64,000 nucleotides of DNA from Fennellomyces sp. T-0311 (Eukaryota; Mucoromycota; Mucoromycetes; Mucorales; Lichtheimiaceae): contig JALLLT010000012.1 of NCBI GenBank assembly GCA_025266875.1, positions 558,001-622,000 of the forward strand, read 5' to 3'. Below the pieces are notes generated by a model, which saw only the letters and a list, made by a program, of their open reading frames with translations, had not been told where the DNA came from and searched no databases. Shown one piece after another: positions 13,228 to 24,458 of this stretch (its first letter is position 1; every line of letters begins with the position of its first letter). The translations under genes were made by a program, and so were the position numbers.

Positions 13228-14160
13228 ATGACTGTGACTGACACATCATTCGTTGTCCGTGCTTGCGCTGACTCTACAGAGGCCAAAAAGTACTTTTACG
13301 AATGGTCCGTGAGCGAGCGCTGGGATCCTGGGCCGGATGGGCTGGACATCGATCATGCTTACTATCCGTGTGGTCCAGAGGGTTTCTTTATCGGTACAAC
13401 CAAAGAGCAAGAAAAGGAGCAAGTTGTTTCGTGTATTTGCGCCGTCAAGCATGGTAAAATTGGCTACATTGCCTTTTATATAGTCGGTGACCCACGTCAT
13501 CGGAAGAAAGGTTATGGGCTTCGCACATTTCAACACGCGTTAAACTATATGTCATCCTGCTCATGGATTGGACTTTGTGGAGTGTCCACTCAAGTCGAGG
13601 CATACAAGCGATCAGGGTTCGCTGTTCAGGCGGCCGTGACGAGGTATGCCGGCGGTCGGATTATCAATGACATCCAGACTCCAACGGTGGATCTTGCATC
13701 CGTGCCGATCGAACAAGTGATTGGCTTAGATAAACGTTACACCGGCATATATCGACCAACTTTTATGACTCATTGGACACGTTACCATACCACGCAAAAG
13801 GATTGCTATGGCGTAGCTGTTGTTGAGCAGGATCAACTCGTGGGATTTGCATGCATGCGTCGTTGTGTGAGTGGTACATACCGCATCGCTCCTGTTTATG
13901 CTGATACCTCGGATCATGCTTACGCACTGGTGGCGAAACTGACGCAACTGCTTGGTGACGAAGATGCTCAGTTTGCCACGGATGTCTACATGGCGAATAC
14001 TGCAGCGGAAGATATGTTTTCAAGCAAGCTTGGATGGAAATTAGTGCCAAGCATGACGGATATGTACATTATGTGGAGGAAGGGCTCCGAAGATGTGACT
14101 GAACTGCCGAAGGGGGATTCAAATGGCTACTTTGCAATTGCTTCTCCAGAAATGGGATAA
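13228..14160 (+). CDS. GNAT-family N-acetyltransferase, copy A
   Basis: Intronless, 310 aa, start ATG after a CT-rich leader and TATA box. The GNAT core is visible: beta strand GKIGYIAFYIV, then the acetyl-CoA pyrophosphate loop HRKKGYGLRTFQHAL (R/Q-x-x-G-x-G/A type) at about residues 91-105, then IGLCGVSTQVEAYKRSGF. The C-terminal half (about 120-290) resembles the extra domain of YitH-like GNAT proteins (Acetyltransf_18). The substrate is unknown. A second copy lies 2.6 kb downstream on the same strand: residues from DPRHRKKGYG to KLVPSM are identical, while the first about 85 residues and the tail differ, so the genes recently exchanged sequence. Confidence 0.85.
   Translation: MTVTDTSFVVRACADSTEAKKYFYEWSVSERWDPGPDGLDIDHAYYPCGPEGFFIGTTKEQEKEQVVSCICAVKHGKIGYIAFYIVGDPRHRKKGYGLRTFQHALNYMSSCSWIGLCGVSTQVEAYKRSGFAVQAAVTRYAGGRIINDIQTPTVDLASVPIEQVIGLDKRYTGIYRPTFMTHWTRYHTTQKDCYGVAVVEQDQLVGFACMRRCVSGTYRIAPVYADTSDHAYALVAKLTQLLGDEDAQFATDVYMANTAAEDMFSSKLGWKLVPSMTDMYIMWRKGSEDVTELPKGDSNGYFAIASPEMG
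13489..14056 (+). repeat. 568-bp conversion tract, copy A
   Basis: Matches 17040-17607 with only two substitutions seen by eye (near 13504 and 13608). Identity drops sharply to roughly 75% immediately upstream and is lost again after 14056. Confidence 0.9.
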
Positions 14161-15390
14161 TGTCGTCATATGTGCTTGTTAAATTATGATTTTTTTTGCA
14201 AGGAAATAAAACTTGATCCAGTTCGTTAATCGTAAATGACCCATTGCATTTACGTCTAAGCACGGAAGGAGTTGTTCAACCGTTACACACAACTGAACAG
14301 TACGTGGAAAGTGTAGCACTGAGGCTGTGCACTTTTCATGGACCCACCTGCTGATAATGATATATACACATATTTCGAGGTTGTAGGGCTAGTAACATCA
14401 GCTCTGAAATGTCATAACGTGATCGCCATAAACTTGCCATGAAAAATAACGCGGCATACGATATGAATGCGCGTACATGTCGACTTATCGGTGTCTTCTA
14501 CTCTTCAAACAATCATATCATCATCATCTATACGTAAGTAGTTTCCATTGGTTAAGGAACAGTGTGTAGCATCATTGAATCACAAAGCTCCAACCCTATA
14601 AATGCGCGGCGACGTTGATAATACCTCGATGTATAATTAGCCGTGGAGCCCGTATTGGCATAGAGTTTTACTCAGCATGGTCGGTTTTTTACTCTGCAAT
14701 TCAGTTGCATTGGTGATCATACTAACAACGTGTCCGCTATGGCTTCCACGTTTGATATGACGTTGCCACTGTATGCTGCTAGAGTCGTCTGCTCGGAAGC
14801 GCGAAATTTCCACTTGTGATGCCACCTACTATCTGTATATTTCTTGTCATGCTAATGATTTTATGGGCTTTCATTGGGGCACACTGGCCTACGATTCCTG
14901 AATGTCTATCATGATATATACCCAGCCACTTTCTTCTATATACTTACTGGTATAAAATTGTGGTGATGGTTCTACCATTGTTGCTTCTGATGAACCAGCT
15001 TTCAAGTTAATGAGCAGGTTGATCCGTAGAGCTGACTTTACCGCGGTTGACCATTAAAATTGGTTGAACCTAACCCACGCCGGACCAGTAACTAATTATA
15101 TTCAGCACTGTAGCAGTAAAACATGTATGTTCTTTGGGCTGTTGCATTTATTTTTGCTTAGCAAAAATGTTAGGAAAAGCGGAAAGAGGTTCTTTTTATA
15201 GGTATGATGCATCTATTACATGTGACTGGTAAAGCCGACATCAAGTATATATCAACAGAATTGGTTTACATGATTTTCTTTTATATGTGAAGCGAGGGAG
15301 ATGGAGGACGGAGGGCATGTTCTCAACAGTCTTGATCGCCGAATCCAACATCACAATGTTATCATTGTAGTTACCATCCTCCTTACGGCC
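14161..15390. other. intergenic, no supported gene
   Basis: Sequence just after copy A (about 14320-14340) weakly resembles that after copy B (about 17885-17905), suggesting the original duplication included some 3' flank. No coding signal otherwise. Confidence 0.45.
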
Positions 15391-16498
15391 TTAGCGGATG
15401 AATTTGACGATCTTCCAGGAGCCGGTGAACACAATGACATTGGCAACTAGTATTTGGTTTTCTTCAGTCTTCTTTTGGATATTGTTAGACGGATCGACAG
15501 TCTGAACCTCCTGGCTGGTCTGTATGCTTTCAGTAGGTAGAGTCTGCTTGGCCTGCGAAAGTTTTGACATGGTGTTGCCATCACTTTTGCGTTTCTTTTC
15601 AGAGGTCTGGTCTTCCTGACTATGCGGGTTCTACGGACACTTAGAGGCGAGATGCTCCTTTTCATCGCATGAGAAACAACGACGATTGTTTGTCTTTTTC
15701 GACTTTTCCTTAAGCTTGGGACAGACAGCGTTATCGTGTCCCTTCTTTTTGCAATAGTTTTAATGGATATTCATACCACGCCATCTCGCGAGAAAGATGC
15801 ACTTACAACCCAAAACCTCCATGTGAATTTCGTATTTCAAGGGCACATAAGTGCCAGTCTGTTCGTCCTCCGTAATATCAAGCAATACTGATCATCTTTT
15901 GCTCAACGGAACATAGGTGTTCACCGTCAGCTGAATATCCAATACTTTGCCATAGCAATTCACGGAGTTCTTAATGGGACCTGCGAACATTTTCTTGAGT
16001 AGCGAGGATAACTCAAATAAATTCAACTGGTACACGGTTTCTCTCGAACCAATCGTACGAGTGCCCACTGCGATAAGGTTGGCCATTGTAACTCCCATGG
16101 CGCACGCCTTATCTCGGTCCTCTTCTGTTGCGAATGGCACCACGAGGCGTAAGAGTGAATGATTGCTAGGAGTTGAGCCAATGGCCCCGTGTTTTTCCAC
16201 AAGAGTAGTTTTGAAGCTGGCTACTGTCACTGCTGCAAAACCTTTAATTTCGAAAATGCATTGTTGAAAACATCATCCAAACGAACAAACAACGCTCATA
16301 GTGGTGCTGCTTGGCAGTAGCCTTTGCTGAGGTGTCCTCGAACACTGTTTCGCTGGTCGTTGATACTGTACGAGCGTCGTTGCCAAATTCGGCAGGTGGC
16401 TCGTTTGGTGCACAGACAGATGAACGAGCTGCTACATGCGTGTGACGTAATTTTTCACTTCCCGACGATTCTCGCTCCATTGATCGGTCCTGTGCCAT
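15391..16498 (-). pseudogene. decayed zinc-knuckle (gag/ORF1-like) retroelement gene
   Basis: Reading the minus strand from ATG 16498, the protein starts MAQDRSMERESSGSEKLRH, then needs a frameshift near 16245 to continue as KGFAAVTVASFKTTLVEKHG and LLKKMFAGPIKNSVNCYGK. A further break near 15890 leads into TGTYVPLKYEIHMEVLGCK, a damaged CCHC knuckle (stop followed by NYCKKKGHDNAVCP), and an intact CX2CX4HX4C knuckle (CFSCDEKEHLASKC). A stop follows at once, then a charged tail ending IVKFIR and TAA at 15391. Single-stranded nucleic-acid-binding knuckles after such an N-terminal domain are typical of gag or LINE ORF1 proteins of mobile elements. No reverse transcriptase is nearby. It lies between the two GNAT genes. 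Confidence 0.65.
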
Positions 16499-16716
16499 AT
16501 TGACGATTCTTTCTCCTTTGTTATGAGACTACTCGTAATGATTTGTTAAAATTTAAGAGAATGAATATTTAAAGTCGTGTTCTTCTGAAAAATATGCTGC
16601 GCGAACGACAAAGCGGAAGGAATAACACGATACTGTTCATACCAGGATGACTGCTCGGTACTTGCCCTGAGAAAAATCCGGCCAGTATGATCCGTTTGGC
16701 CCGCAGTAAAGCAGCC

Positions 16717-16722
16717 TATAAA
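16717..16722 (+). promoter_or_regulatory. TATA box of GNAT copy B
   Basis: TATAAA in GCCTATAAATGAAC, 60-65 nt upstream of the ATG, at nearly the same distance as in copy A. Confidence 0.55.
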
Positions 16723-16781
16723 TGAACTTTATCGCTATTGGTCACTGACTATCTCTTTTTCTTCCTTTTTTAACTCTTTTC

Positions 16782-17702
16782 ATGAATGGTACTGATACAT
16801 CATTTGCTATCCGACCTTGTATCGATTCTACAGAAGCCAAAAAATACTTTTATGAATGGGCTGTGAACGAGCTTTGGGATCCTGGGTCGGACGGGCTGGA
16901 CATAGAACGTGTATTCTACCCGTGTTTCTCTGGAGGTTTCTTTGTCGGCACTGTTGGGGAACAAGGAAAAGAACAAGTTGTTTCCTGTGTTTGTGCCATG
17001 AAACATGGAGCAGTCGGCTACATTACTTTCTATATAGTAGACCCACGTCATCGAAAGAAAGGTTATGGGCTTCGCACATTTCAACACGCGTTAAACTATA
17101 TGTCATCCTGCTCATGGATTGGACTTTGTGGAGTGTCCACTCAAGTCGAGGCATACAAACGATCAGGGTTCGCTGTTCAGGCGGCCGTGACGAGGTATGC
17201 CGGCGGTCGGATTATCAATGACATCCAGACTCCAACGGTGGATCTTGCATCCGTGCCGATCGAACAAGTGATTGGCTTAGATAAACGTTACACCGGCATA
17301 TATCGACCAACTTTTATGACTCATTGGACACGTTACCATACCACGCAAAAGGATTGCTATGGCGTAGCTGTTGTTGAGCAGGATCAACTCGTGGGATTTG
17401 CATGCATGCGTCGTTGTGTGAGTGGTACATACCGCATCGCTCCTGTTTATGCTGATACCTCGGATCATGCTTACGCACTGGTGGCGAAACTGACGCAACT
17501 GCTTGGTGACGAAGATGCTCAGTTTGCCACGGATGTCTACATGGCGAATACTGCAGCGGAAGATATGTTTTCAAGCAAGCTTGGATGGAAATTAGTGCCA
17601 AGCATGATGGCCATGTACACTATGTGGAGAAAGGGTTCGGAAGAGGAATCAACTGAACCACCAGAAGGGGATCCAAATGGTTGGTATACAGAGATTGGAT
17701 AA
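16782..17702 (+). CDS. GNAT-family N-acetyltransferase, copy B
   Basis: Intronless, 306 aa, aligned end to end with copy A. The N-terminal about 85 residues are diverged but alignable (TDTSFAIRPCIDSTEAKKYF versus TDTSFVVRACADSTEAKKYF). From DPRHRKKGYGLRTFQHAL through to KLVPSM the proteins are identical, then the C-terminal tail diverges again. Copy B has one codon less before DPRHR (IVDPR versus IVGDPR). The same acetyl-CoA loop and C-terminal domain are therefore present. Both copies appear intact and each has its own TATA box, so both are probably expressed; the divergent N-terminal regions would be where any difference in specificity lies. Confidence 0.85.
   Translation: MNGTDTSFAIRPCIDSTEAKKYFYEWAVNELWDPGSDGLDIERVFYPCFSGGFFVGTVGEQGKEQVVSCVCAMKHGAVGYITFYIVDPRHRKKGYGLRTFQHALNYMSSCSWIGLCGVSTQVEAYKRSGFAVQAAVTRYAGGRIINDIQTPTVDLASVPIEQVIGLDKRYTGIYRPTFMTHWTRYHTTQKDCYGVAVVEQDQLVGFACMRRCVSGTYRIAPVYADTSDHAYALVAKLTQLLGDEDAQFATDVYMANTAAEDMFSSKLGWKLVPSMMAMYTMWRKGSEEESTEPPEGDPNGWYTEIG
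17040..17607 (+). repeat. 568-bp conversion tract, copy B
   Basis: Partner of 13489-14056; same length, two mismatches seen by eye. Confidence 0.9.
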
Positions 17703-19016
17703 GATTACATATGTATATTTATTAGATCACGCATGCTTAGTTTGCAAAGGAATAGGAGCAGATCCATTTGGAGTTATTGCAATTTTCTACTCATTATGTA
17801 TTTCACATGTATACAAGGATGCCACCGGCTGAATTGGTGCATGACCCGCCGTTACGCATAGGCATAAATTTGAAGTCCATTAGTACCAAGGCTGTGCATT
17901 TTTCACGGATTTCTATTACATATTACCGAGGATCAAAAGATATATGATAGCAATATATGTATATAGTCTCGTGCTTGAGTAGTCTAGCTAAAAGATGAAG
18001 ATAGGCACGTATAACTCTTGAAATAGAATCTGCTTCAGATTACGTTTAACTAGTTATTACACAGTGTCTCCGTCTAAATGCTGCTATTGATATCTTTGGG
18101 TACGTATTTTCATCTGTATGACCAGTTAAATGTTTAGGAGACGCGGATTGCCGCTTGAACTATTTGCCTATGGCAACCGACAGTACGTAGATAAGGAATT
18201 TTAGATCAATCACCCATAATTTTAGTCGTGTCAACTTCGTAGCGTGGTACTATACGTTTTGAATCTGATCACTTTGGTAAGCGATTATCCGGTGTTCGGT
18301 CTTGGTACTACTGTCTTTTTGCTTTTTCCAGTACTATACCAATTGCTACACAATTCAATAGATATATGGGTTCTTCCCAATCGAATTACCAAGTGTATAC
18401 ATTGCTGGAGTTTCTAGGAGACATAATTAAGTTCAGCAATCAATTCGGACTACTATAACTTTGAGTGTTATTGCTCCCTTGTCTTATATAAAAGCGATAA
18501 ATAAGAATACGAAATGCTAAAGACATCGCTTTTTGTTGAAACTCGAGTCAAGAAAATGATCAGGACGCATTATATATCCAAGGAATTTTAGCCCAGAATA
18601 AAGTTCATATTTTCATGCATAGAGCGATATGATACTAGAATTTTTTTCTCTATTATGTGTCGGTTTATATGTGAGTTTGCCGTAATTGACGTATGTACTA
18701 TGTAAAAGAAAAGATATTGGTCGACGATACTTCCAAAACTTATGGAGAGTAAAAAAAATCTGGCGTAAGTTATACTTAATGCTAAACTGTATCACGCAAG
18801 TACTTATAAATCTGCTCGACACTTCGTTTGGTCGTACTTTTATTTATTTTGCTTGCATCATACTAGAAGAGCTATGTGATAGAGTCTTACGTATCTTCAA
18901 GTTATCGTCAGATAGCGCTTGGACTAAAAGATAAATCTCCAAATATTTATGTATGAGAGTAGTGCTTTTCCTCTATTAAAGGAACGTACCGGGTAAGGTT
19001 CCCTAACTACAAAGGG
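17703..19016. other. intergenic, no supported gene
   Basis: AT-rich; no continuous coding segment recognised. Confidence 0.5.
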
Positions 19017-20576
19017 ATGTATATCAAATATACTACACTGCAACGAGTAGCCGATCCAAGCTATACAAAGTACAACTTGAGTGGAGGCAAATACTGGCCT
19101 ACATGGCTTATTCGCTCATCTGACTGGCAAAAAGTTCTTGGCGTCGAAGCGACCAACGGCTATCATGTCTTATCTTGTTGTTGGGAACAGTCAGGCGAAA
19201 TGTTTCAAAACGAGGATAGAGAATTTGGTCTAAACGACAATGGCGAACATAAATCACCACCAACAATCCAGAATGGAAATCTCAGCTCACCGAGCATATG
19301 ACTTATGAGGGCATCCTCCAACAAATAAGCAAGGACTTTAATATCTACTATCTTTGGTACGGCAAGGTCTGCATTAATCAAATGAACAAGGCCGAGAAGC
19401 AGATCGAAATTAAGCAGATGCACCTTATTTATAACAATGCACGCTATACGGTCGCTTTGGTCCCTGAAGTCAGAATATACAGTTCCGAGGTGTTTGATCG
19501 CATCGAAAAGAAGACAAAGAGCCCAGTCGCTGCAACTATGGCTTACTTTCTAGTATTGTAATCAAAGTGGTGGACGGGATGCTGACCACTGGAAGAGCTC
19601 ATGATGACAAACCAAATTTTAATAGTTGGAATGAATACTCATCTTTGGTGTCTTGCCGAGGCCAAGCGGAGTGATCCGGTTGCGGAAACGGAACTTTTAT
19701 CAGCAGATATGCTTGGGTTCAAAGATAAAGATATCAAGAGTGCAAATCAAGTTCTTCATTGTGAATACACTCGAACAAGTTCGAATGACATGACAAGGTC
19801 TTTGCGCTGGCCAACATATTCGCAGATGCCCTTACGATCGATATCAACTGCAAATCGATGTTGAAACTGCGGTCCAATGTTTTTATCGACGAACAGCAGA
19901 ACATAATTTATCTGTAATGTGTTTCGGATAAATATTACAACCAAACCGACAACCTCAATTTAAGGCGACAATGCAGCCATACGGTCTCCCATCTTGAACA
20001 GGTGTTTTTGGTTCACATTTGACGAGTGCTATTGTCAGTGTCACTTTGGACCACGAAAAAAATGGCAGTTACAGAATCGACAACCGAGCGCACCTACATT
20101 TAACCTGCCGGAGCTGCAATATACGATCTATCAAATACAATAGCTATTTTCCTTTGGGCGATCGAGCGCGAAGACGTCAGGCGTACACCAATCTTGGAAG
20201 GGAAATCACATCGATGGTCAGCTTTAACGGTGATGAAAGGGCAGCATTAGATTGGAGTCAAGCGTGTATGGCCGACAACAACGGTTGCACAACTACTCAT
20301 TATTGGAAACCTAATCATTCTGTATTCAGCATCCCGATATTGCCACTCTCACTGACAGACAAGCGCTGCAGTGAATATGTCATCCCGGCCATGTTATTCG
20401 CAAGCTCGCATCAAGCACACAAGCTAGCAGACAACAGTGAACGAATTCCTATGGGATATACTTACTGTTATTTCTTCCTCGTTTTAAAAAAAATATGGCT
20501 GTACTCGACTCTACAAAGCTATTGGTATGATTCTCGCTCATCGCTTCCAGCTGGCTCAACCTCACAAAGAACCTGA
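19017..20576 (+). pseudogene. broken HET-like (heterokaryon-incompatibility related) gene
   Basis: Three or more frames must be joined. The first part has SSDWQKVLGVEATNGYHVLS followed by CCWEQSGEMF, the second (from 19298, after a frameshift) KDFNIYYLWYGKVCINQ then IKQMHLIYNNARYTVALVPE, and the third SKWWTGC-stop-PLEELMMTNQILIVG. These match the order of conserved HET-domain blocks: Y-x-LS-x-x-W, W-x-D-x-x-CINQ, M-x-x-IY-x-x-A, and W-x-R-x-WT-x-E. Two in-frame stops at about 19559 and 19580 (the second at the position of the conserved Trp) and a stop at about 19862 prove decay. The remainder (20019-20576) is open but unrecognised. HET-domain proteins act in allorecognition in ascomycetes; in Mucorales their role is unknown. 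Confidence 0.6.
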
Positions 20577-21124
20577 AAATTATCATTGCTGCAATGAATC
20601 TCAAGAGTTTCTCATCATATAAACAGTTATAAATATAGATTGTAAATATAAAAATGCCAAGCATCCGGGTATGTACGTACAAAAAAACCAACAGTAAATT
20701 GTAAAAATTTCACGCTCTTACGTAGGCTTTTTAAACAGTGCTTTCTAAGTCAATAACCTGTTATATCGGACGACAGGAGGCTTTGCATATGTTGCAAGCA
20801 AACACTGTCGAGCTCTAAGGTATACAAGTCACCTCGTCTTATACATTTTATGACACTCCATATTCAAATAGTGGGCTATTACTGTGTTGTGTGGGAACCA
20901 ATTGATTGAATCTTGGAAATGATACATAGAAGTCAGGAACAAGCAAGCACACCATCCGTCACACTTAACTGTACACCCACGAGTCGCATAAATCGTTGCT
21001 AGAGAGAGTTAATTGAAGGAGCCACTATGTGAAATCTTTAAAGAAAGTGCACTCTCCGAACGCGTTAAGAATGCGCGATTTAGCGCGCGTTGATTTTCTT
21101 CTCGCGATAGCGCAACTTCTCACC
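20577..21124. other. intergenic, Mrc1 upstream region
   Basis: No gene seen. The frame of MRC1 is open further upstream, with an in-frame ATG at 21071, but 21125 has the better context (CACCATGGAC). Confidence 0.45.
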
Positions 21125-23854
21125 ATGGACTCCTGTATGGACACAACCAACAAAATGTCCACAACCGATGCCAGCCCACCAGTACCTGAATCCAGCACAA
21201 TTGCCAACACACGACAATTTGAAGCCATGAGTCTATCCGATTCCGATGATCAACAAAATACCCCTGAACCAGCAACAAAAACCAAATCCATAGATTTCTC
21301 TGATTCCGAAGACGATCTCGATGCCACCTCCAATGCGTTCGACAATCTCAACTTGCCAGCCAAACTGAAGCGTCTCATGCGTGATACCAATCTCACAAAC
21401 TTGAGCGATGACAGCGATAGTGAGGACGATCCTATTCAAGACAATGCCTTGTTTCGCACACCTGCCGCTGTCAAGACCGCCGCTGTCCAAGAAATACTCA
21501 AAGCAACGCCTCCAGCGCCTCCGAAGAAGAAAACCATCGACTTTTTTGCTGAGCATAGTGAATCCAGTAGCAGTGAAGAAGAAGCACCTCGTCGTCGACG
21601 GAAGCCACACACAACGATTGCACCTCGCAGACAAAAGGCGCCTGCGCGCGAGAAAACACCTGGCAGCCAAGAAGGTGATAGCAGTAGCGATGAAGAAGAT
21701 GAGGACACTACGCCGAAGCGCGATCGACCGCCAAGACGACAAATGTCTAAAAAGGCTGAGCTGTTGATGCATAAAGAAAACCAGCGCATCGCACGTTCAG
21801 CTGCAGCACAACTTCAGCCTCGTACAAAAAAGTTGATGTTGGGTGGTGCCGTGAATAAGCTCAAAGATCGATATGAGGCAGGATCTGACAATGATGAAGA
21901 GTTGCTTCCAAGGTGAGAAGAGACTTTATTCTGTAACCAAGGATATTAACCAGATAGGAACCTTAGCGTCGACAACCCGCCACAACCATCACAGCCAAGT
22001 CGAAAGCAGCAAGCCATTATGGCATTTTTGGAGGATGATGACAGCGATATTGAGATCGTTGGTGGTCCGTCACGTTGGGCATACGAGTTGGCATCCCCAG
22101 AGCAATCTAGAACTGGGCATCATCAGTTCTGGCGATCACCACCTGTTCCTCGAAAAACCATGACACACCGCGATCTCAATAAGCGGCTGCAGGAACAAAT
22201 GACAAAGGAAATTGCATCACTTCGCGAAGAGTATGAAAGGAAGGCTCGTGCTCAAGGCAGTTATATGGCTCCGGAGGAACGTGCAAAGAAGCAGTTGGAG
22301 CGGGAACAAGAAGCCAAAGCCATCGATCTTCAAGTACGCCAACATTTCTTAAAAGACACGCCTCGGCCAAAACAAGCGAAACCAGAAAAGGTGGAGGAAG
22401 AGGCACCATTGGTATATTCTGGAGACGAAGAAGAATACGACGAGGCAGATAATGATGACGGCTCGGACAAGGAATCATTGGATGTGGTTCTACAGGACGA
22501 CGACGACACAATGTCACAAGATGAACCCGAATTAGCAGTACTCGAGGAGCCAACGACAGGTGTCGAGGAGCGGAAACGAAAGCGAAACAATGCACTGCTT
22601 TTGTCTGACTCGGACGAGGACGAAGATGACGAAGACCGACCAAAGAAACTAAAGGAAAACGTCTCACTAAGTGACTTTTTGAAGGATGCTCCTCAAGATA
22701 CCCCCACGGTAGGATTCGACAGAATGGGCTAGTCGTTTTTTTTTTTTACTAACTAGATCATAGGCTGAGCCGACTAAGAAGAGCAAAAGTGAATACCTTG
22801 ATGCAGAAGCCCAAGAGTCTGAAGATGAGTTCTATGGGGCTGGCGGTGCTGATCAAAGTGACGACGAGCATTTGGATAAATTCGAGCAGGACGGCATGTT
22901 GGTTGACAAGAGTGATGAACACGTGGATGAAGCAGCCCTGCGAGCCGCATTGAACAAGCAGCTGGCAGAGTCGGATAAGCACATGGTAGAACGGCTTATC
23001 AAGGATATCATGAGCGGTGATCTCCGTCGACGACGTGCAGCCAAGGAATCCGGATTGATGCTGGATGACTTCGATATATATGACGACAATGACAACGATC
23101 TCGTGGCATTACGTTTGGCCGCTGCTGAGCGACGTCGCAAGCTTCAGGAAGAGAGCGGTGATGTACTCGAGCTGCTAGGTAAGCATATGCAATTGTATCT
23201 GCAATGATCTAGCTAACATTTTCTGCAGCCAAGGATGAAAAGACCATGGCGTTCGCCAAGGCAGGGCAACCGTTGCCTGATACTGTGGAATCCTTGGGTT
23301 TAAGTGATGTAGAAGATGATGATGAACAACACAAGGAACCAAGCAAAGTCAGCATGATCATGGAAAGTGACGAAGAAGTTGAGATGCCTGTAGATGATGA
23401 GGTAAACATGATCAGCGGATCATGGTATTTGCTGCATAAACTAACGGATAATAGGACGAGCAGGAGGACATGGCTATCGTTGAGGATCATGTATTCCAAA
23501 GCATGATCACAAGCCCTATGGTTGACGAGGAAGAAAGGGTGGACGTAGTAGATCGTGTGCGAGATGGCCCTAGCGCGAGTCCCACGATGCTTATTCGACG
23601 CCGCAACCGATTAAGGCACCTGCTGAGCGACACGGGTGGTGTTCTAGGGTCATCGAGCGAGAGTGGGCCGCGGGTTGGTTTGACAGCAGCTCAACAGGTG
23701 AAGGAACGAAAGGTAAGCAACATGCACGTGAGTGTTGGAAGAGTGCTGATGCGTTGTTGTTAAGGTATCCCAGCGCAGCACCAAAAGTACACAGCACAAT
23801 GACACAAGTCCGGTGCCAAAACGGCAATCCAGACTTCTCAGCATGTTTAAATAA
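21125..23854 (+). CDS. MRC1: replication checkpoint mediator Mrc1/claspin
   Basis: Six exons: 21125-21912, 21958-22708, 22764-23178, 23229-23401, 23455-23712, 23765-23854; introns of 45-55 nt, all GT-AG and in phase; 824 aa. Mrc1/claspin travels with the replisome, links polymerase epsilon to the CMG helicase and passes ATR/Mec1 signals to the Chk1/Rad53-type kinase. Acidic Ser/Asp/Glu blocks alternate with basic stretches. The block MSKKAELLMHKENQRIARS (from residue 207) matches the conserved claspin SKKA-x(3)-M-x-x-E-x-QR motif. The C-terminal MRC1 domain begins near residue 514: EYLDAEAQESEDEFYGAGGA, then LAESDKHMVERLIKDIMSG and DLRRRRAAKESG. The third intron has an evident branch site (ACTAACT). 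An alternative upstream ATG at 21071 would add 18 residues. The stop is only 41 bp before the next start codon. Confidence 0.88.
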
Positions 23855-23895
23855 AATAACTCAGTTTCTTTCTTGCTGATCGCTCTGCTATTCTC

Positions 23896-24458
23896 ATGTG
23901 GTAACGAGATGCGCACAGGCCTTTCTTCTTTCCCATAAATAACCCGTCCTTGCAACAGGTCTAACGCTGCCAACCGTGGAGACTCAAGCCAATCGAGATC
24001 CGAGAACAATAACGGCTTTGTCTTTGAACAACAAAATGATGTGCGCATGGATGAACTTGGCTCTAAAATATCGGCCCTGAAGAATGTATGCAAAAGCCTC
24101 CACAACATTAGCGATAGAAGCTCAATGGGTTTTTCGGCAGATCACGATTGATATGCATCAGGATGTAAGCGATCAAGATAGACTTCTTGATGAGTCGGTA
24201 AAGTACTTTGGCGAGACGCGCTCGTTCAATTAAAAACTTATGATACTACACGGATAGAATACTGCATTTGGTGGGTTAGGTCAAACACTTAAGCAGTCGT
24301 ATGGACGTATGTCTCGCATGGTATCCACCCGCCATAAACGACAGCTATGTTACTACGTTGCCATTACCGTTATCTTGTTCTTTGTGATCTATTGGGGCTC
24401 AGGCATTGTGAGTCGGTTTTCCAAGGATGAAGGACAGCAAGGAGAACAAGATATATAG
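23896..24458 (+). CDS. BET1: BET1-type Qc-SNARE
   Basis: Four exons: 23896-23900, 23959-24085, 24141-24197, 24258-24458 (introns 58, 55 and 60 nt); 129 aa, normal for Bet1. Bet1 is the Qc-SNARE of ER-to-Golgi vesicle fusion. The SNARE motif starts with FEQQNDVRMDELGSKISALK and continues ITIDMHQDVSDQDRLLDES, with Q56 the likely zero-layer glutamine; then come the linker GGLGQTLKQSYGRMSRMVST and the membrane anchor LCYYVAITVILFFVIYW (about residues 93-109). The anchor is followed by an unusually long charged tail of about 19 residues (GSGIVSRFSKDEGQQGEQDI). The 5-nt first coding exon (ATG TG) is the weakest part of the model; the other three exons are strongly supported. The gene follows Mrc1 by 41 bp on the same strand. 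Confidence 0.85.

Noticed and set aside
13763..14050. 95-codon minus-strand ORF present identically at 17314-17601
   Set aside because: It is the antisense shadow of the converted GNAT block, so its duplication is explained by that gene.
21029..21124. Upstream extension of MRC1 to the ATG at 21071
   Set aside because: Possible, but the ATG at 21125 has a much better context and the added residues show no claspin-like composition.
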